DNA from: Tolypothrix sp. FACHB-123
Lineage (GTDB): Bacteria > Cyanobacteriota > Cyanobacteriia > Cyanobacteriales > Nostocaceae
Length of the DNA: 64,000 nucleotides
Direction: 5' to 3'
Assembly (NCBI RefSeq): GCF_014697075.1
Contig: NZ_JACJRE010000008.1
Coordinates: 1-64,000 of the forward strand
Shown piece after piece: positions 51,564 through 61,355 of this stretch. The notes below the pieces were generated by a model. That model was not told where the DNA came from, searched no databases, and was given only the letters and a program-made list of their open reading frames with translations. The number at the start of each line of letters is the position of its first letter. Position 1 is the first letter of the stretch. Both the position numbers and the translations under genes were made by a program.

Positions 51564-52616
51564 ATGAAACGTCGATATGTAGCTAGTACATTGAGCATTA
51601 TTGCTCTACTGGCTAGCAGTACTTGGAACAGTGCTTATGCTGTGAAATTTACCCCACCAACCAATAATGGTGCTCCCAGCCAAGCAACAGGTGGAGCTTC
51701 CCGTAGTAGTTTGTTTACACCCAGATCTGGAAAAGGCGCTCCTAGCCAAGCAACAGGCGGAGCTTCCCGTAGTAGCTTGTTTACACCCAGGTCTGGAAAA
51801 GGCGCTCCTAGCCAAGCAACAGGCGGAGCTTCCCGGAATAGCTTGTTTACACCCAGGTCTGGCAAGGGAGCACCCCAACAAGCAACGGGAGGAGCTTCTC
51901 GAGGTCATCTATTTACACCAAACTCTGGCAAGGGAGCGCCCCAACAAGCAGCCGGAGGCGCATCCAGAGGTGACTTATTTAAACCAGTCGCAGGTAAAGG
52001 CGCACCTCAACAGGCAGCCGGAGGCGCTGCCCGTGTTGGTACTTATTACTTAAATCCTTCAGATGTCAGCCCAGCCGGCCCAGCCGCCCTAATTGCACTC
52101 TTACCAGAAAACTTTTATGGCACAACGCTGTCTGAACGCCCAACCATTCTGGTATATCTACCTGCTTCAAATGCAGAAGAAGCTGTGTTTAGTCTCAAGG
52201 ATGAAGCTGGCAATACTGAGTATCAAATGACCATTCCTGTTGTGGGTAAATCAGGAGTGATCGCCGTCAAATTACCAGCTGATGCACCCACTTTAGCTTT
52301 GGGGAAAAACTACCATTGGTTTTTAGCTATCAAAGTTGATGGACAGCTCAGCCCCAGTACACCTTATGTTGATGGTTGGATTCAGCGCATCCAGCCTAGT
52401 GCTGAGTTAGCCGCAGCAATGCAGCAAGAAGATGCACTGAAGCGGGCAACTGCTTTAGGTAAACATGGCATTTGGTATGACTGTGTGGAAACACTTGCAG
52501 GTCTGTACAGTGCCCAACCCACCGATGTGAATCTCAGCAAACAATGGGAAGAACTCCTTTCTTCAGTTAGTTTGAAAGATATTGTGACAGCAAACATCGC
52601 CGTATCTACGAATTAA
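51564..52616 (+). CDS. DUF928 protein with amplified N-terminal repeat
   Basis: A 350-residue exported protein. ATG 51564 has GAGG at 8-nt spacing. A signal peptide ends near NSAYA. Residues about 30-155 are six copies of a 22-residue unit built on GAPxQATGGASRxxLFTPxS; DUF928 proteins normally have a single GAPGRRTGGGTR-like segment there. The DUF928 body follows (ALIALLPENFYGTTLSERPT, YVDGWIQRI, WYDCVETLA). Function is unknown. It stands between the CHAT gene and a CHASE2 kinase on the same strand. Confidence 0.88.
   Translation: MKRRYVASTLSIIALLASSTWNSAYAVKFTPPTNNGAPSQATGGASRSSLFTPRSGKGAPSQATGGASRSSLFTPRSGKGAPSQATGGASRNSLFTPRSGKGAPQQATGGASRGHLFTPNSGKGAPQQAAGGASRGDLFKPVAGKGAPQQAAGGAARVGTYYLNPSDVSPAGPAALIALLPENFYGTTLSERPTILVYLPASNAEEAVFSLKDEAGNTEYQMTIPVVGKSGVIAVKLPADAPTLALGKNYHWFLAIKVDGQLSPSTPYVDGWIQRIQPSAELAAAMQQEDALKRATALGKHGIWYDCVETLAGLYSAQPTDVNLSKQWEELLSSVSLKDIVTANIAVSTN
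51660..52035 (+). repeat. 66-bp coding tandem repeat
   Basis: Units of 66 bp encode 22 residues. The first three are almost identical at DNA level, so they arose by recent slippage or unequal crossing over. The later three have diverged. Confidence 0.9.
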
Positions 52617-52625
52617 TCACCAAAG

Positions 52626-52676
52626 GCGGCGGGAAGCCTACCCCTTCAAGGGGTAGCGAGGTTGCGCCTTCCGCCG
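52626..52676. repeat. Nested palindromic repeat after the DUF928 gene
   Basis: TACCCCTT-C-AAGGGGTA (52639-52655) sits inside an outer stem, GGCGGCGGGAAG with CTTCCGCCG. It may serve as a terminator 10 bases beyond the stop codon, and its style matches dispersed Nostocales repeats. The remaining bases to 52916 hold short tandem repeats only. Confidence 0.65.
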
Positions 52677-52916
52677 TGTCAGTGGTCATTTGTCAGTGGT
52701 AAGGAAAAGCAACTGACTACTGACCAAGTAGCGCGAAATCTCAACTCTTCAAGAGGTGGGATGAGCTTAACATTTGGGCATTGGGGAGGCAGTGCGCCCT
52801 TGGGGATTCCCTCTGTTGTAGCAACTGCCGTCATGGGAAACTGAGTACTTTTAATTACTTTCCCTGCTCCTTAACCCCTAGCCCCTAGCCTCTATTAACC
52901 AACCTATGGCGCAAAT

Positions 52917-55694
52917 ATGTGGCGCAAATTCCAGACTATAATTAAACGCACTCGTAGTATTTTGATTATTACTCCCAGTGTTGCCTTGACTGTGATTGTT
53001 GGGCAGTCATTGGGATTTTTCAATTTAGTGGAATGGAAAATTCGCGATGAATGGGTTCGTCAGCACTCGCTAGAAACCATTGCTGATGAAATTGTCATTG
53101 TCACCATCGATGAAAAGGATATCCAATCGGTGCGTAAATGGCCAGTTCCCGATTGGGCTTTAGCAAAATTATTAGCAAAAATTCGGGCGCAGCAGCCCAG
53201 AGTTATCGGCTTGGATCTCTATCGAGATTTACCTGAAGGAAGCGGACATGAGGAACTGGCAAAAATTTTCCGTACCACTCCCAATTTAATCGGTGTAGAG
53301 AAAATCACCGGGGAACGGGTGAAGCCACCACCAGAATTAAAAAAACTTGAGCAAGTAGGATTAGCCGATTTAGTTTTAGATGGCGATCGCTTTGTGCGAC
53401 GTGCCTTGTTAACAGCCGTTGATGCTAAAGAACAAGATACCCTCAAAGCTGGTTTAGCAACTATGGTGGCGCTCAAGTACCTGGAAGCAGAAAAGATTAA
53501 CTTAGAAAGTATTGACCCCCAACAGCAAAAATTCCAGTTAGGTAAAGCAATTTATCTGCCATTAAGTAATGGGGAAGCTGGGTATGCTGATACTGATTTA
53601 GGGGGCTATCAAATTCTGCTCAATTGGCATGGTTCGGAAACTGCATTTCGCACAGTAGCAATGCGCGATGTTTTAGCCGGACGAATTCCTACCAACCTGA
53701 TGCGCGATCGCATGGTATTTATTGGTTCCTTTGCTTCGAGTACCAATGATTTTTTTAGTACCCCTTTCTCTTCCTGGTTATCTGCCCAAAAACCTACCCC
53801 TGGTGTAGTTATTCATGCTAATATTGCCCACCAATTAGTCACCGGAGCAAAAACAGGTAAAGGCACCTTGCATGGAGTTCCCGGCATTTATGTATCGCTG
53901 TGGATTGTGTTTTGGACTGTCATCGGTTCTGCTGGTAGTTGGCTATTATCTATTAGCAAGTTGCGGATTCCTGGCGGTAAGATTCTCTGGGCAACTGTTG
54001 GTATGAGTAGTTTATGCATGTTTGGTGGTTATGGGCTATTCTTAAATGGAATTTTAATTCCCGTCACACCCGCTTTAGCTGCATTCATCAGTAGTGTAAT
54101 TGCCACAACTAATGCCTATAAACAGCAACGTTTAGAAGAAGCAAATCAACAACTGGAAATTGCTAACGCTCAATTATTAGATTATTCCAAAACTCTGGAG
54201 TTCAAAGTTGAAGAGCGAACTCGGGAACTGCTAGAAGCCAAACAAGCTGCTGATGCTGCAAACCAAGCCAAAAGCGAGTTTCTCGCCAATATGAGTCATG
54301 AGTTACGTACACCACTCAATGGCATTTTGGGTTTTGCTAAGGTGCTAGAAACAGCGCCAAATATGACCAAGAAAAACCTAGAAGGAGTCAGCATTATTTA
54401 CCAATGTGGAACGCACTTGCTAATGCTGATCAATGATATTCTCGATCTCTCAAAAATTGAAGCTCGTAAATTAGAATTAGTGGCAACTAGTGTAAATTTG
54501 CCCAGCTTTTTACATGGTGTTACCGAAGTTTGCCGTATCCGTGCGGAGCAAAAAGGGATTGCATTTAACATCTTTATAGACGATCGCCTACCTGTCGCTA
54601 TTCAAGTCGATGAAAAGCGGTTGAGACAGGTATTGATCAACTTATTAGGCAATGCTATCAAATTCACAGACAACGGTAGCGTCTCCTTTAAAGTTGAACT
54701 CATCGCTCAACATTTGCCAACAATCACCCATGATGAACAAACGCCACAGATGCAGATTCGCTTCCAAATAGAAGATACAGGTATTGGCATGTCCTCAGAC
54801 CAACTGGAGAAAATCTTTTTGCCCTTTGAGCAAGTAGGCGAAGCCGGGAAGAAATCTGAAGGTACTGGTTTAGGATTAGCAATCAGTCAAAGAATTGCCA
54901 CACTAATGACAAGTCAAATTCAGGTGCAGAGTCGATTAGGTGAAGGGAGTTTATTTTGGCTAGATTTGACAGTTCCGGTACCAGTTACCCATGATTGGCA
55001 AATTGGCGCAATTAACCCTAGTCATCAGAAAATCATCGGTATTCAAGGTACTAAACCACAAATTTTAATTGTTGATGATGATGCCAACCACTGTTCTATG
55101 TTGTCCAGTTTACTGCAAGGAATTGGCTGTCAAACTCTCGAAGCTACTGACGGTAAAAATGGACTAGAACTGGTAAACGAACACTATCCAGATGTGATTC
55201 TGCTGGATTTAGCTATGCCGAATATGGATGGCTTTGAACTAATGGTTCACTTACAACAAAATCCGCAAACTTCTAATATTCCGATTATTGTCTCTAGTGC
55301 CAGCGTCTTTGAGGAAAATCGCCAACGGAGTTTAGAAGCAGGAGCAACAGCATTTTTAGCCAAACCCCTGCAAATTGATGAACTATTCAATGCGTTGCTA
55401 TCGTTACTGAAAGTTGAATGGATTTATGCTCAATCTGCTGCACCCTCATCTTCCTCAGATCAGACAGATGAGACAGAATTAGTTCTACCATCACAAGAAA
55501 CGTTGCAAAAACTATATCACTTGGCAATGATGGGAGATATCCCCACAATCGAGGGAATTATAGAAGAGTTAGTTCAGCAAAATAACCAGCTAACTCCTTT
55601 TGCCACTGAGTTAACTAAACTCACTAGCAATTTTCAAACCGCAAAAATTCGTAAATTCCTCAAATCTTTTGTCATCACGGAGTCACATCAATGA
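52917..55694 (+). CDS. CHASE2-domain hybrid histidine kinase
   Basis: A 925-residue membrane kinase. One N-terminal transmembrane helix (about 20-38) precedes an extracytoplasmic CHASE2 sensor (about 45-325, with [12 protein letters not shown] and [14 protein letters not shown]). Three transmembrane helices (about 325-400) follow, then a coiled coil. HisKA has [17 protein letters not shown], the ATPase part [20 protein letters not shown] and [15 protein letters not shown] receiver domain (about 715-830) has its acceptor in [15 protein letters not shown] helical C-terminal tail ends the protein. The stop overlaps the start of the next kinase gene by four bases. Confidence 0.93.
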   Translation: MWRKFQTIIKRTRSILIITPSVALTVIVGQSLGFFNLVEWKIRDEWVRQHSLETIADEIVIVTIDEKDIQSVRKWPVPDWALAKLLAKIRAQQPRVIGLDLYRDLPEGSGHEELAKIFRTTPNLIGVEKITGERVKPPPELKKLEQVGLADLVLDGDRFVRRALLTAVDAKEQDTLKAGLATMVALKYLEAEKINLESIDPQQQKFQLGKAIYLPLSNGEAGYADTDLGGYQILLNWHGSETAFRTVAMRDVLAGRIPTNLMRDRMVFIGSFASSTNDFFSTPFSSWLSAQKPTPGVVIHANIAHQLVTGAKTGKGTLHGVPGIYVSLWIVFWTVIGSAGSWLLSISKLRIPGGKILWATVGMSSLCMFGGYGLFLNGILIPVTPALAAFISSVIATTNAYKQQRLEEANQQLEIANAQLLDYSKTLEFKVEERTRELLEAKQAADAANQAKSEFLANMSHELRTPLNGILGFAKVLETAPNMTKKNLEGVSIIYQCGTHLLMLINDILDLSKIEARKLELVATSVNLPSFLHGVTEVCRIRAEQKGIAFNIFIDDRLPVAIQVDEKRLRQVLINLLGNAIKFTDNGSVSFKVELIAQHLPTITHDEQTPQMQIRFQIEDTGIGMSSDQLEKIFLPFEQVGEAGKKSEGTGLGLAISQRIATLMTSQIQVQSRLGEGSLFWLDLTVPVPVTHDWQIGAINPSHQKIIGIQGTKPQILIVDDDANHCSMLSSLLQGIGCQTLEATDGKNGLELVNEHYPDVILLDLAMPNMDGFELMVHLQQNPQTSNIPIIVSSASVFEENRQRSLEAGATAFLAKPLQIDELFNALLSLLKVEWIYAQSAAPSSSSDQTDETELVLPSQETLQKLYHLAMMGDIPTIEGIIEELVQQNNQLTPFATELTKLTSNFQTAKIRKFLKSFVITESHQ

Positions 55695-56992
55695 TTGCCG
55701 ATTCCCTTACTCAGCCTATCCATATCTTGTTGGTAGATGATAATCCCAATAATCTCAAAGTGCTGTCAGAAGCGATCCGCGGATGTGGCTGGAAAGCACT
55801 CATGGCTACAGATGGAGAATCAGCAATTGAACAAACAGAATACGCCCATCCCGATCTGATTCTTTTAGATGTGATGATGCCAGGTATTGATGGGTTTGAA
55901 ACTTGCCGCAGGCTGAAAGCTAATCCCCATACCCAACATACGCCAATCATTTTTATGACTGCTTTAGCTGATGCTACAGACAAAGTCAAAGGATTAGAAA
56001 TTGGTGCGGTTGATTATATTACCAAACCTTTCCAACAAGAAGAAGTCATTGCCCGATTGAAGTTACACTTGAAAATAGCCCAGCTTACACGCACGTTAGA
56101 ACAACGGGTGCAAGAGCGCACTGCCCAATTAACCCAATCTGTAAGAGCCTTACAACAAGCCCAATTACAACTCGTGCAAAGTGAGAAAATGTCCACCTTA
56201 GGACAATTAGTTGCAGGTATTGGGCATGAAATTAATAATCCAGTGGGTTTTATTAGTGGTAATAGCTCGCATATTGAACAATATGTCAAAGATTTACTGC
56301 GCCTGCTACATCTTTATCAAGAAAAATTACCTCATCCAGATGAGGATATTGATGAGCTAATTGCAGAAATTGATTTAGAGTATATTACTGAGGATATGCC
56401 TAAATTACTGGCATCAATGGCTCAAGGAATCAATCGCCTCAAAGAAATGAGCCTATCCTTAAGAACTTTTGCCCGTTCTGATATCTCCTCGAAGGTAGAT
56501 TATCAAATTCATGAAGGTATTAATAGCACTTTAATGCTATTGCAACATCGGCTCAAAGGTAATGGCGATCGCGCTAACATCCAAGTTATCAAACAATATG
56601 CTGAGTTACCCCCCATTGATTGCTATCCCGGACAGCTAAACCAGGTATTCATGAATATCATCGCCAATGCTATTGATGCATTTGATGAATGCGATCGCCA
56701 AAACTGCGCTCAACAGATAACCGATTCTGCAAAGACTATCACCATCACTACATCTGTCGATCCTCAAAAACAAAATATTTCGATTTGTATTGAAGATAAC
56801 GGCCCGGGGATGGTTCCAGAAGTACTAGCCCGAATCTTTGAGCCATCATTTACAACCAAGCCTGTAGGTAAGGGAACGGGGTTAGGATTAGCTATCAGCT
56901 ACCAGATTATCGTTGATAAACACAACGGCGAAATTAATTGCTTGTCAAACCCTAGTCAGGGTACATCGTTTACGATCGCTCTACCGATTTAA
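55691..56992 (+). CDS. Response regulator-histidine kinase hybrid
   Basis: A 433-residue cytoplasmic protein. The receiver ([31 protein letters not shown]) is followed by a coiled coil, a kinase core with the histidine in [14 protein letters not shown] and an ATPase domain ([32 protein letters not shown]). It is coupled by a four-base overlap to the CHASE2 kinase. The CHASE2 protein probably passes phosphate to this receiver, forming a relay. The output is not visible, since no DNA-binding domain is present. Confidence 0.92.
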   Translation: MIADSLTQPIHILLVDDNPNNLKVLSEAIRGCGWKALMATDGESAIEQTEYAHPDLILLDVMMPGIDGFETCRRLKANPHTQHTPIIFMTALADATDKVKGLEIGAVDYITKPFQQEEVIARLKLHLKIAQLTRTLEQRVQERTAQLTQSVRALQQAQLQLVQSEKMSTLGQLVAGIGHEINNPVGFISGNSSHIEQYVKDLLRLLHLYQEKLPHPDEDIDELIAEIDLEYITEDMPKLLASMAQGINRLKEMSLSLRTFARSDISSKVDYQIHEGINSTLMLLQHRLKGNGDRANIQVIKQYAELPPIDCYPGQLNQVFMNIIANAIDAFDECDRQNCAQQITDSAKTITITTSVDPQKQNISICIEDNGPGMVPEVLARIFEPSFTTKPVGKGTGLGLAISYQIIVDKHNGEINCLSNPSQGTSFTIALPI

Positions 56993-57959
56993 ATTTGCTT
57001 TGTAACCAAGTCCCTATTGATACATATAGAGAGTAATAAAAATTAATAAAAATTAAAGTCTACAAATTATTTTTTTAGTAAAGTATAAAAATATAGGAGA
57101 TCCTCCGGGAATTTGCGATTTTTTGGGTTCATGGCTACTGCTTGTGAAATTAATCATCAGCTGTAGTGGATACTTTTAGTGGATGTTAACTTTTTCAAAA
57201 TTTTTCCCGAATTACTGTATCTATGAATAGACTGTTTTTCAGTATAGTAAGTTACTAATTTAGGAATTTGCTAAATGAATGTGCAAAACAATTATCTTTC
57301 TCGGCTCAGGAATTCAAATATCAAAATCGCTTAGTAAGAAATATAGTTAGTTCCATCAGTCTTTTTCACAAGTAACTCTGTTTAAGGCAGAGTAGCTAAT
57401 GCTGTATGTAAGTTCTTTTAAAGGTAGGGACTTAGACTATAAAAGCTTTGGTTTTCATGTCATTTATTCCCAGATGATTCTATTTTTGATTGGGACGCTA
57501 AACTTAAAACACTGTTTTTATTGATAGTTTTGTTCCTGCCACTCTCTACCTTGCTTCGTAACTTTCAGACAATGTTAAGGTTGTTTAAGAATTGACAAAA
57601 ATCAATTCAATTTTTTGTCCATAATAATTGATCCCTAAAAACTTATGCTGCGTTTTGTGTAGTTTCCTGATACTAAATTGAAAATTTGGAATAATTAGAC
57701 TTAGAGAGATAAAACATCGGTATATTCCCACTCTAGTAAGTGCTGTTTATCGAACTTATACTATGTTTAAGTATAAGTTTTAACGAATACATATACAGCA
57801 CATAGATGTTTAATAATTTTGCCGAGATAGCATTTTAGATTCAGGGTTTGGCCATCTCTTAATGTAAATCAATTCTAGCTGGTTTTCATAGTAAATGAAC
57901 CATCTAGAAAATTTGCTCATGTACAAATTATTGACTGAATAATAAAGGAGATGAAATTT
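56993..57959. other. Long gene-free AT-rich region
   Basis: Almost 1 kb without a supported ORF, tRNA or clear inverted repeat. A TTGACA occurs at 57592-57597, but no -10 box at the right spacing was found. It may hold a long leader for the ComFB-like gene or undetected RNA. Confidence 0.5.
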
Positions 57960-58334
57960 ATGAAAACAGTAGTTAATTTAACACAACAATCAGTCTTAGG
58001 AGAGATTGAAAGTGTATTAGATACATATCCATATCACCCTTATCAACAAGCTTTTGCAATTCCTGACTTGCGCCAAGAGTTAATAGCCTTTGTTCTTAAC
58101 CGAATTCCTTGTCTTTACTACACAATTGCGGAAGGATTTCCCTTAAATGAAGCAGAAAAAGAGTGCTTGCTCAACTATAAAAGACCTCGTAGTGCTTTAG
58201 AGCAACAACTTCATGTCCAAAATCTAATTCATCAAGGAATTTACGCTATTTTCAAAGACAAGTCAGATTGGATTAGCCATCATCTATGTGAAAAAGTTCA
58301 GCCTGGTTTAGAACCATCTCACTGGTTTGGCTGA
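57960..58334 (+). CDS. ComFB-like protein
   Basis: A 124-residue protein. GGAG is adjacent to the first ATG (57951) but correctly spaced (9 nt) for the second at 57960, which is taken as start. The segment IPDLRQELIAFVLNRIPCLYYTIAEG resembles the core of late competence protein ComFB, in which xxAxxLNRLPPLY follows a helical start. Cyanobacterial ComFB-type proteins have been described as cyclic-dinucleotide receptors. The match is moderate and by eye. Confidence 0.55.
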   Translation: MKTVVNLTQQSVLGEIESVLDTYPYHPYQQAFAIPDLRQELIAFVLNRIPCLYYTIAEGFPLNEAEKECLLNYKRPRSALEQQLHVQNLIHQGIYAIFKDKSDWISHHLCEKVQPGLEPSHWFG

Positions 58335-58349
58335 ACTCTAGTTATCTAT

Positions 58350-58370
58350 GAGGAGTTGTTTCAACTCCTC
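58350..58370. terminator. Bidirectional hairpin between convergent genes
   Basis: GAGGAGTTG (58350-58358) pairs perfectly with CAACTCCTC (58362-58370) around TTT. It lies 16 bases after the ComFB-like stop and 5 bases beyond the end of the convergent DUF3140 frame. Confidence 0.7.
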
Positions 58371-58374
58371 TGTG

Positions 58375-58713
58375 CTAATTTTTAGCTTTTAAAGGATCAT
58401 GTCCCCAATTCATTAATGAATAGCGCCAGCGGGTATTTTCCACATCACCTTCAGGTTGCTGTGCTGAGTGACGATGGATATAGCTGACGACTTTTTTCAT
58501 GTGCGATAAATCATCATCAGTATAGTCATCTTGTTGCTTCTGCAACACTTCTAGGATGCGCTTACCGGATTTATGTCCGATAGATTCAGCATCGTCCTTT
58601 TTTTGCCCTACAGATTGAGATTCCTCAGTTTTTAGCCAAGATTATAGTTCATTGGCTGTCATATTGACCGAGGTATAAAACTCATCTATAACTGATTTGA
58701 CATCCTTACTCAT
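58375..58713 (-). pseudogene. DUF3140 gene interrupted by an in-frame stop
   Basis: Read on the minus strand from ATG 58713, the frame gives a start typical of DUF3140 (DEFYTSVNMTANEL). It then meets TAA at 58642-58644 (codon 24) and continues with an intact remainder: SWLKTEESQSVG, ESIGHKSGKRILEVLQ, HMKKVVSYIHRHSAQQPEGD and RWRYSLMNWGHDP, to a natural TAG at 58375. A single base change (GAA to TAA) explains the break. There is no other damage, so the mutation is recent, or the stop is read through, or it is a sequencing error. It lies nine bases after the DUF2945 gene, its usual partner. Confidence 0.85.
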
Positions 58714-58722
58714 CAAATTTAA

Positions 58723-58938
58723 CTACTCCTCAATATTCTCCAACGCATCAGGTTTATGAGCTGCTTCTTTCCCTGTTTTGTCGCTTTTGACTAAATATTG
58801 AGGATTGTCTTTGTCAGCGGCAACATGATGTCCTTTAATATCTGTAGGGGAAGTTAATTTCTTTTCAATTTCGCCAGTGGTTTCACCTTGGGCTGTATTC
58901 CACTTCACCTTGTCGCCCTTGTTAAACTTTTCTGTCAT
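58723..58938 (-). CDS. DUF2945 (hypervirulence-associated TUDOR-like) protein
   Basis: A 71-residue, highly charged protein with the DUF2945 pattern: FNKGDKVKWNTAQGETTGEI, then QYLVKSDKTGKEAAHKPDAL. The fold is a small SH3/Tudor-like barrel of unknown role. It is upstream of, and co-directional with, the broken DUF3140 gene; the pair commonly occurs together in bacteria. Confidence 0.88.
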   Translation of the reverse strand: MTEKFNKGDKVKWNTAQGETTGEIEKKLTSPTDIKGHHVAADKDNPQYLVKSDKTGKEAAHKPDALENIEE

Positions 58939-59221
58939 AATTTTTCTTTGATGCTGTTTTATACCTGCTCATTATGTTGACTGTGGTAGGGTAATTAATC
59001 AGTCGCAAGGTATAAAAATGGGTAATAACCTCCATACAGCTAATCTGGAGAAAATCTCATAACTAAATATGAAAATTTCTTTTTCCTAGTCTCTAGCCCC
59101 TATTTTCCAGCCAGATTGCTATAGTCATCACTTGTGTTGCTCGTCATTGTTGTCAATTGAGCTACACCTAGAGTTATTATTTTTAGGATGTCAATTGCAA
59201 ATGGTTATTTAGGTCAGCTGT

Positions 59222-60157
59222 ATGGCAGATGATAAAGCAAAAAAAGTTCCCCTAGTTTTACAGATTAAAGGGTCGGTTCTCAACAAAATCGCTAAAAATG
59301 TGATACTATGTGGGATTTTTGGGACTATTGTTTCCATACTTTATTATTTCAAACTTCCCGTCTCTCAACCTATTTTAGGAAGTGTAATTCCGAGTATTGT
59401 TTTAGGTTTATTACTGGTTTTTCGGACAAATACAGCATATGAACGTTTCTGGGAAGGGAGAAAAAGTTGGGGTTCGATAGTCAATACCGTGCGAAATTTG
59501 GCGCGACAAATATGGGTGAGTGTTGAGGAAGTTTCCCCAGAAGATAGAAAAGATAAAAAAATCGCTTTAAATCTATTAGTAGCTTTTGCAGTAGCGACTA
59601 AATTACATTTACGGGAAGAACCTGTAAATCATGAGTTAAAAGAATTAATGCCATCTTCGATGTATTTAGAATTAAAAATCATGAATAATCCTCCCATCGA
59701 GGTGGCATTTTGGATTGGTGATTATTTACAAGGACAATATAATCGTAATCGCTTAAATAGTTACCAGTTAATATCTATGCAAGAGTTATTGAATAATCTG
59801 GTAGATAATTTAGGAGTTTGCGAACGAATTTTAAGAACACCGATGCCGCTAGCTTATGCTATTCATCTCAAGCAACTGTTATTACTTTACTGCCTGTTGC
59901 TACCTTTTCAAATGGTGAGTAGTTTGGGATGGTGGACGGGTTTAATTACTGCTTTAGTTAGTTTTACTTTATTTGGGATTGAGGCTATTGGTTTAGAAAT
60001 CGAAAATCCTTTTGGTTATGATGCTAACGATTTACCTTTAGATACAATTTGTCAGACGATGAAACGTAATATTGATGATTTAATTAGTCTAACTCCCAAT
60101 ATGCGATCGCACTCCCCTAATTTAACTAATGCTGAAGATGTCAGCTTGGGGAACTAA
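59222..60157 (+). CDS. Bestrophin-family anion channel
   Basis: A 311-residue membrane protein. The family signature is visible as FRTNTAYERFWEGRKSWGSI (about residue 75), with hydrophobic helices at 25-45, 55-75 and 220-260 and a late acidic ENPFGYDANDLPLD segment. Bestrophins form pentameric chloride/bicarbonate channels; in algae and plants they act at the thylakoid. Export of carbon or charge balance is possible here. It converges with the M28 peptidase gene, with only three bases between stops. Confidence 0.88.
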   Translation: MADDKAKKVPLVLQIKGSVLNKIAKNVILCGIFGTIVSILYYFKLPVSQPILGSVIPSIVLGLLLVFRTNTAYERFWEGRKSWGSIVNTVRNLARQIWVSVEEVSPEDRKDKKIALNLLVAFAVATKLHLREEPVNHELKELMPSSMYLELKIMNNPPIEVAFWIGDYLQGQYNRNRLNSYQLISMQELLNNLVDNLGVCERILRTPMPLAYAIHLKQLLLLYCLLLPFQMVSSLGWWTGLITALVSFTLFGIEAIGLEIENPFGYDANDLPLDTICQTMKRNIDDLISLTPNMRSHSPNLTNAEDVSLGN

Positions 60158-60160
60158 AAG

Positions 60161-61009
60161 CTATAACCGCCGAATCGCAATTTCTAGCCCCGCACAGACA
60201 CCTGTAAGAAAATCTAAATCTAAAGTAGCGATCGTATCACTGGGTTTATGATAATGCGGATTACGCAAAAATGCCGTATCCGTTACCATAATTGCCGGAT
60301 AACCTACATCCCAAAACGGTGCATGATCGCTGAGTCTAGTTTGTCTGACAATTAAACCACGATTCGGTACTGGTAACCACTGACTAGATATACCAGCTTG
60401 GCGAATACTCCGACTCATACTAAATAAGTCGGGGATGGTGCGCAGATTTCCAATTAAAGCAATAAAATCCCCAGTATTAGGGTAAAACTTCTCTAATGGT
60501 GGGGGATAGCTTTGGCTACCAGGGATAGAATTCTTATAACCCAGCATTTCTAAAGATAACATCAAGCGTAAGGGTTGTTTTTGCTGGCGTAACAAAGCTG
60601 CATAGTCAGCACTACCCAATAAGCCATATTCTTCCATATCAAACGCCACCAGCCGCAAAGGATATCTAGCTGGTTCCACCGCAAATTTACTCGCCAATTC
60701 TAATAAAACCGCCACACCTGTAGCGTTATCATCCGCTGCAACTGTTCCCGGTACACCATCGTAGTGCGCACCAATTAAAACAGGCGGTAAATTTCGTTTT
60801 TGCCGTTTAGCTTCAGCAGGTAAATTTAAGATGAGATTCTGGCAGGTTTTACCCCCCGCTTCAAAGGTGTGGATTTCCACACTTCCCCATTGGGTAAATT
60901 GCTGTCGAATATATTCTTGGACAAAAAAATGCCCAGCAGTCGCCATGTAGGGATCGCGTTCTCGTACAATTGCCGTCAGGTAAGTTTGTAAGCGTGCTTT
61001 TAAATCCAA
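60161..61009 (-). CDS. M28-family metallopeptidase
   Basis: A 282-residue peptidase with the two-zinc M28 site: the histidine and aspartate in GAHYDGVPGTVAADDNATG, the catalytic and ligand glutamates in FDMEEYGLLGS, and further ligands in SDHAPFWDVGYP and NPHYHKPSDT. No signal peptide is seen. M28 enzymes remove N-terminal amino acids; relatives include glutaminyl cyclases. The substrate is unknown. Confidence 0.88.
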   Translation of the reverse strand: MDLKARLQTYLTAIVRERDPYMATAGHFFVQEYIRQQFTQWGSVEIHTFEAGGKTCQNLILNLPAEAKRQKRNLPPVLIGAHYDGVPGTVAADDNATGVAVLLELASKFAVEPARYPLRLVAFDMEEYGLLGSADYAALLRQQKQPLRLMLSLEMLGYKNSIPGSQSYPPPLEKFYPNTGDFIALIGNLRTIPDLFSMSRSIRQAGISSQWLPVPNRGLIVRQTRLSDHAPFWDVGYPAIMVTDTAFLRNPHYHKPSDTIATLDLDFLTGVCAGLEIAIRRL

Positions 61010-61355
61010 TTGTTTAAATATTCAGTAGCTAGGCGGAAAAATTGTCCTGATTAAAAGGCAAAAGGCAGACTTCGACTTCGCTCAGTGTGTATAAGGATAG
61101 GATCAGGAAAACAAGGGGACAAATGACCAATGACTAATGACTAATGACCAGTTATAGAGCGTGTTTGAACACACCAACCATTGTCAATGTTATCCTAGTC
61201 TTGCAACTAGCTGCTTTCACTAAAATCCCGATCCTTTCTACTTTAATAATGACTATTATACCTTTGAGGGGTTTTTACCCTAGAGGAAAAAGCTAGAGGC
61301 ATTCTCGCCTAATCATAATATATATAGTAAGACACATTTAGGAGAAGAGTAACGC
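61010..61355. other. Divergent intergenic region upstream of dnaK
   Basis: Near 61.12-61.15 kb it holds a tandem heptamer (AATGACT/AATGACC). A short palindrome, GTGTTTGAACAC, lies near 61163. The stretch before ATG 61356 has AGGAG at 61341-61345. No further gene is seen, and no CIRCE element was recognised. Confidence 0.55.

Noticed and set aside
51606-51908. Antisense ORFs across the DUF928 repeat and other long minus-strand frames in the tpsA genes
   Set aside because: They mirror the repeat periodicity or the composition of the real gene, have no ribosome sites, and lie fully within strongly supported genes.
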